A program made the translations under genes and the position numbers. A model generated the notes under the pieces. The model ran no database searches and was not told the DNA's origin. It worked only from the letters and a program-made list of their open reading frames with translations. Of a DNA stretch of 64,000 bases, positions 32,753-64,000 are shown in pieces. The stretch is taken from contig NC_059346.1 of assembly GCF_019703515.2 (NCBI RefSeq), positions 58,106,001 through 58,170,000 on the forward strand. The letters are read 5' to 3'. This DNA comes from Myxocyprinus asiaticus. Taxonomy: Eukaryota > Chordata > Actinopteri > Cypriniformes > Catostomidae. How positions within the stretch are numbered: the first letter of the stretch is position 1; each line of letters begins with the position of its first letter.

Positions 32753-33153
32753 CATATTACCAAATTATTTTTGCACTGGAGTAATGTATTAATTAATGGG
32801 CCAGTGGTCTTTGACATTAGCACAAAAGAAAAAGAGAATTTTCTCTTATCTTCTAAAAATTGATAAACCTATTCATTTGCTTTCCAAAGAATGCATGATT
32901 ATGTAGTAATCTGCATTTTATTATTGGCATTTAGCATTTTTCTACCTGCTTTCTGCAACCCTACTTAAACCACTTTTGAGAACTACTGCTTTAGATAGTT
33001 TATAATACATTTAATTTTAGTGACCATAATGGGAATATTTGGATTAACACTGAAGTAAACTGGGAATTGTAAACAAGGTATAGCTTTTTGTTCTACTTTG
33101 TTTGTTCTCAGCATCACCTAATTTTTCATCCATAAATCCAGACAGCAAAGAAA
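32753..33153. other. tut7 proximal upstream / 5' UTR sequence
   Basis: No element recognised. A plausible splice acceptor (ATCCATAAATCCAG) lies just before ACAGCAAAGAAAATGAG, suggesting that the ATG exon is preceded by a non-coding 5' exon further upstream. Confidence 0.45.
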
Positions 33154-63243
<30,090 letters not shown>

Positions 63244-64000
63244 GTGAGCCTAAGAAATTAAGTGGCAGGAATCAGATCAGGAACCCTGTATATGCAGGGT
63301 TAGGGATAATGTGTTACATGATAAAATGACTAGAATTATACCGTTTTAATTTTTATCATAATATGTGAGATAATTGGTTAAAATAAGTAACGTTAATTTC
63401 TATTTAATTTCCTGACAAATACAGTTAAAAACCTCTCACTTACAACCAACTAATGTGTTACTTAATCCATTTCGGTGGACATCATTTTCTCGTTTTTTTG
63501 TTTTGTTTTTTGTCATTTGGTGCCACCTAAATTGCAAAGGATTTTTAGATTGGATGCTGCTAAGTTAAACAGTTTAATATCATTTGTTGTTATTTTTTTA
63601 ACTGTTATATTTCTTTATTAAAGCTTCAAAAATAATAATTTGACCATTTTACAGTTAAGATGAGCTGTTACATTAGTAGGACAAGTCATAATATTATATT
63701 GAAAAGTTACATTTTTGACATACATTTTTAAAAAACATTTGATGCCCATTGTAATGGACAGTGGATCTCAATGCAAGCAAAAAAGATATGCTGTATACTA
63801 CTGAAAAACTGATAGATTTCAGTAATCTACAGATTTTGTCCAGTCTTTAGACCATGCATGACAAAACGTACTAAAATGGAAAAATTAATGTTTTATGGAA
63901 ATTTTGTTTTGTTTAAAAAAAAAAAAAAAAGAAGAGAAAAGATTGAAACATCTTAAACAGAATGTTTTTGGTTAATAGTTGTGTAACGGTTCACTCCGTT
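63244..64000. other. tut7: tut7 intron, cut by window edge
   Basis: It starts with the donor GTGAGC after the 63066-63243 exon. AT-rich, with a poly-A tract at about 63916-63931. No further exon is seen before the edge. Confidence 0.7.

Overview
The window is vertebrate nuclear DNA, almost certainly from a ray-finned fish and probably a cyprinid. Small GT-AG exons are scattered through long AT-rich introns. The transposon set is typical of cyprinids: several Tc1/mariner families including Sleeping Beauty-type copies, hAT elements, TTAA-flanked MITEs, a DIRS-type retroelement, and tRNA-derived SINEs that share a 3' tail with an L2/CR1-like LINE. Species assignment is inference.

Three protein-coding genes, all on the + strand, were rebuilt exon by exon with every splice phase closing. 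(1) tmem116, a GPCR-like membrane protein: seven exons from 7016 to 15053, with earlier exons not found. (2) psat1, phosphoserine aminotransferase: nine exons, 19380-28518, complete at 368 codons. (3) tut7 (zcchc6), terminal uridylyltransferase 7: 22 coding exons from the ATG at 33154 to 63243. It runs off the right edge and lacks only its 3' part. PSAT1 and TUT7 both lie in human 9q21; TMEM116 lies in human 12q24. The three do unrelated jobs (orphan membrane protein, serine biosynthesis, RNA 3' uridylation), and nothing suggests co-regulation.

Layout: 1-7015 upstream repeats (a putative 2.5 kb TIR element, a SINE, a minisatellite, a Tc1 remnant, a LINE fragment, a TTAA MITE). 7016-15053 tmem116, whose introns hold a 43-bp-unit minisatellite, a dead Tc1 and three copies of one TTAA MITE, with a fourth copy just downstream. 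15054-19379 intergenic with simple repeats and half of a palindromic Tc1 derivative. 19380-28518 psat1, with a degenerate DIRS element in its sixth intron. 28519-33153 intergenic with a 2.2 kb hAT element. 33154-64000 tut7, whose introns hold most of the transposons: an apparently intact Tc1, a 912 bp unit with inverted LTR-like arms, a three-level nest (L1 in Tc1 in hAT), two Sleeping Beauty-type copies (one split by a SINE), a palindromic Tc1 derivative, a long snap-back repeat and another 2 kb hAT.

I found no prokaryote-type system, no CRISPR array and no virus. The least ordinary items are the inverted-LTR unit at 37204-38115, with an exact 5-bp target duplication around the whole unit; the Tc1 at 38297-39873, with an uninterrupted transposase and near-identical long inverted repeats; the palindromic Tc1 derivatives; and the nested element dated by exact target duplications.
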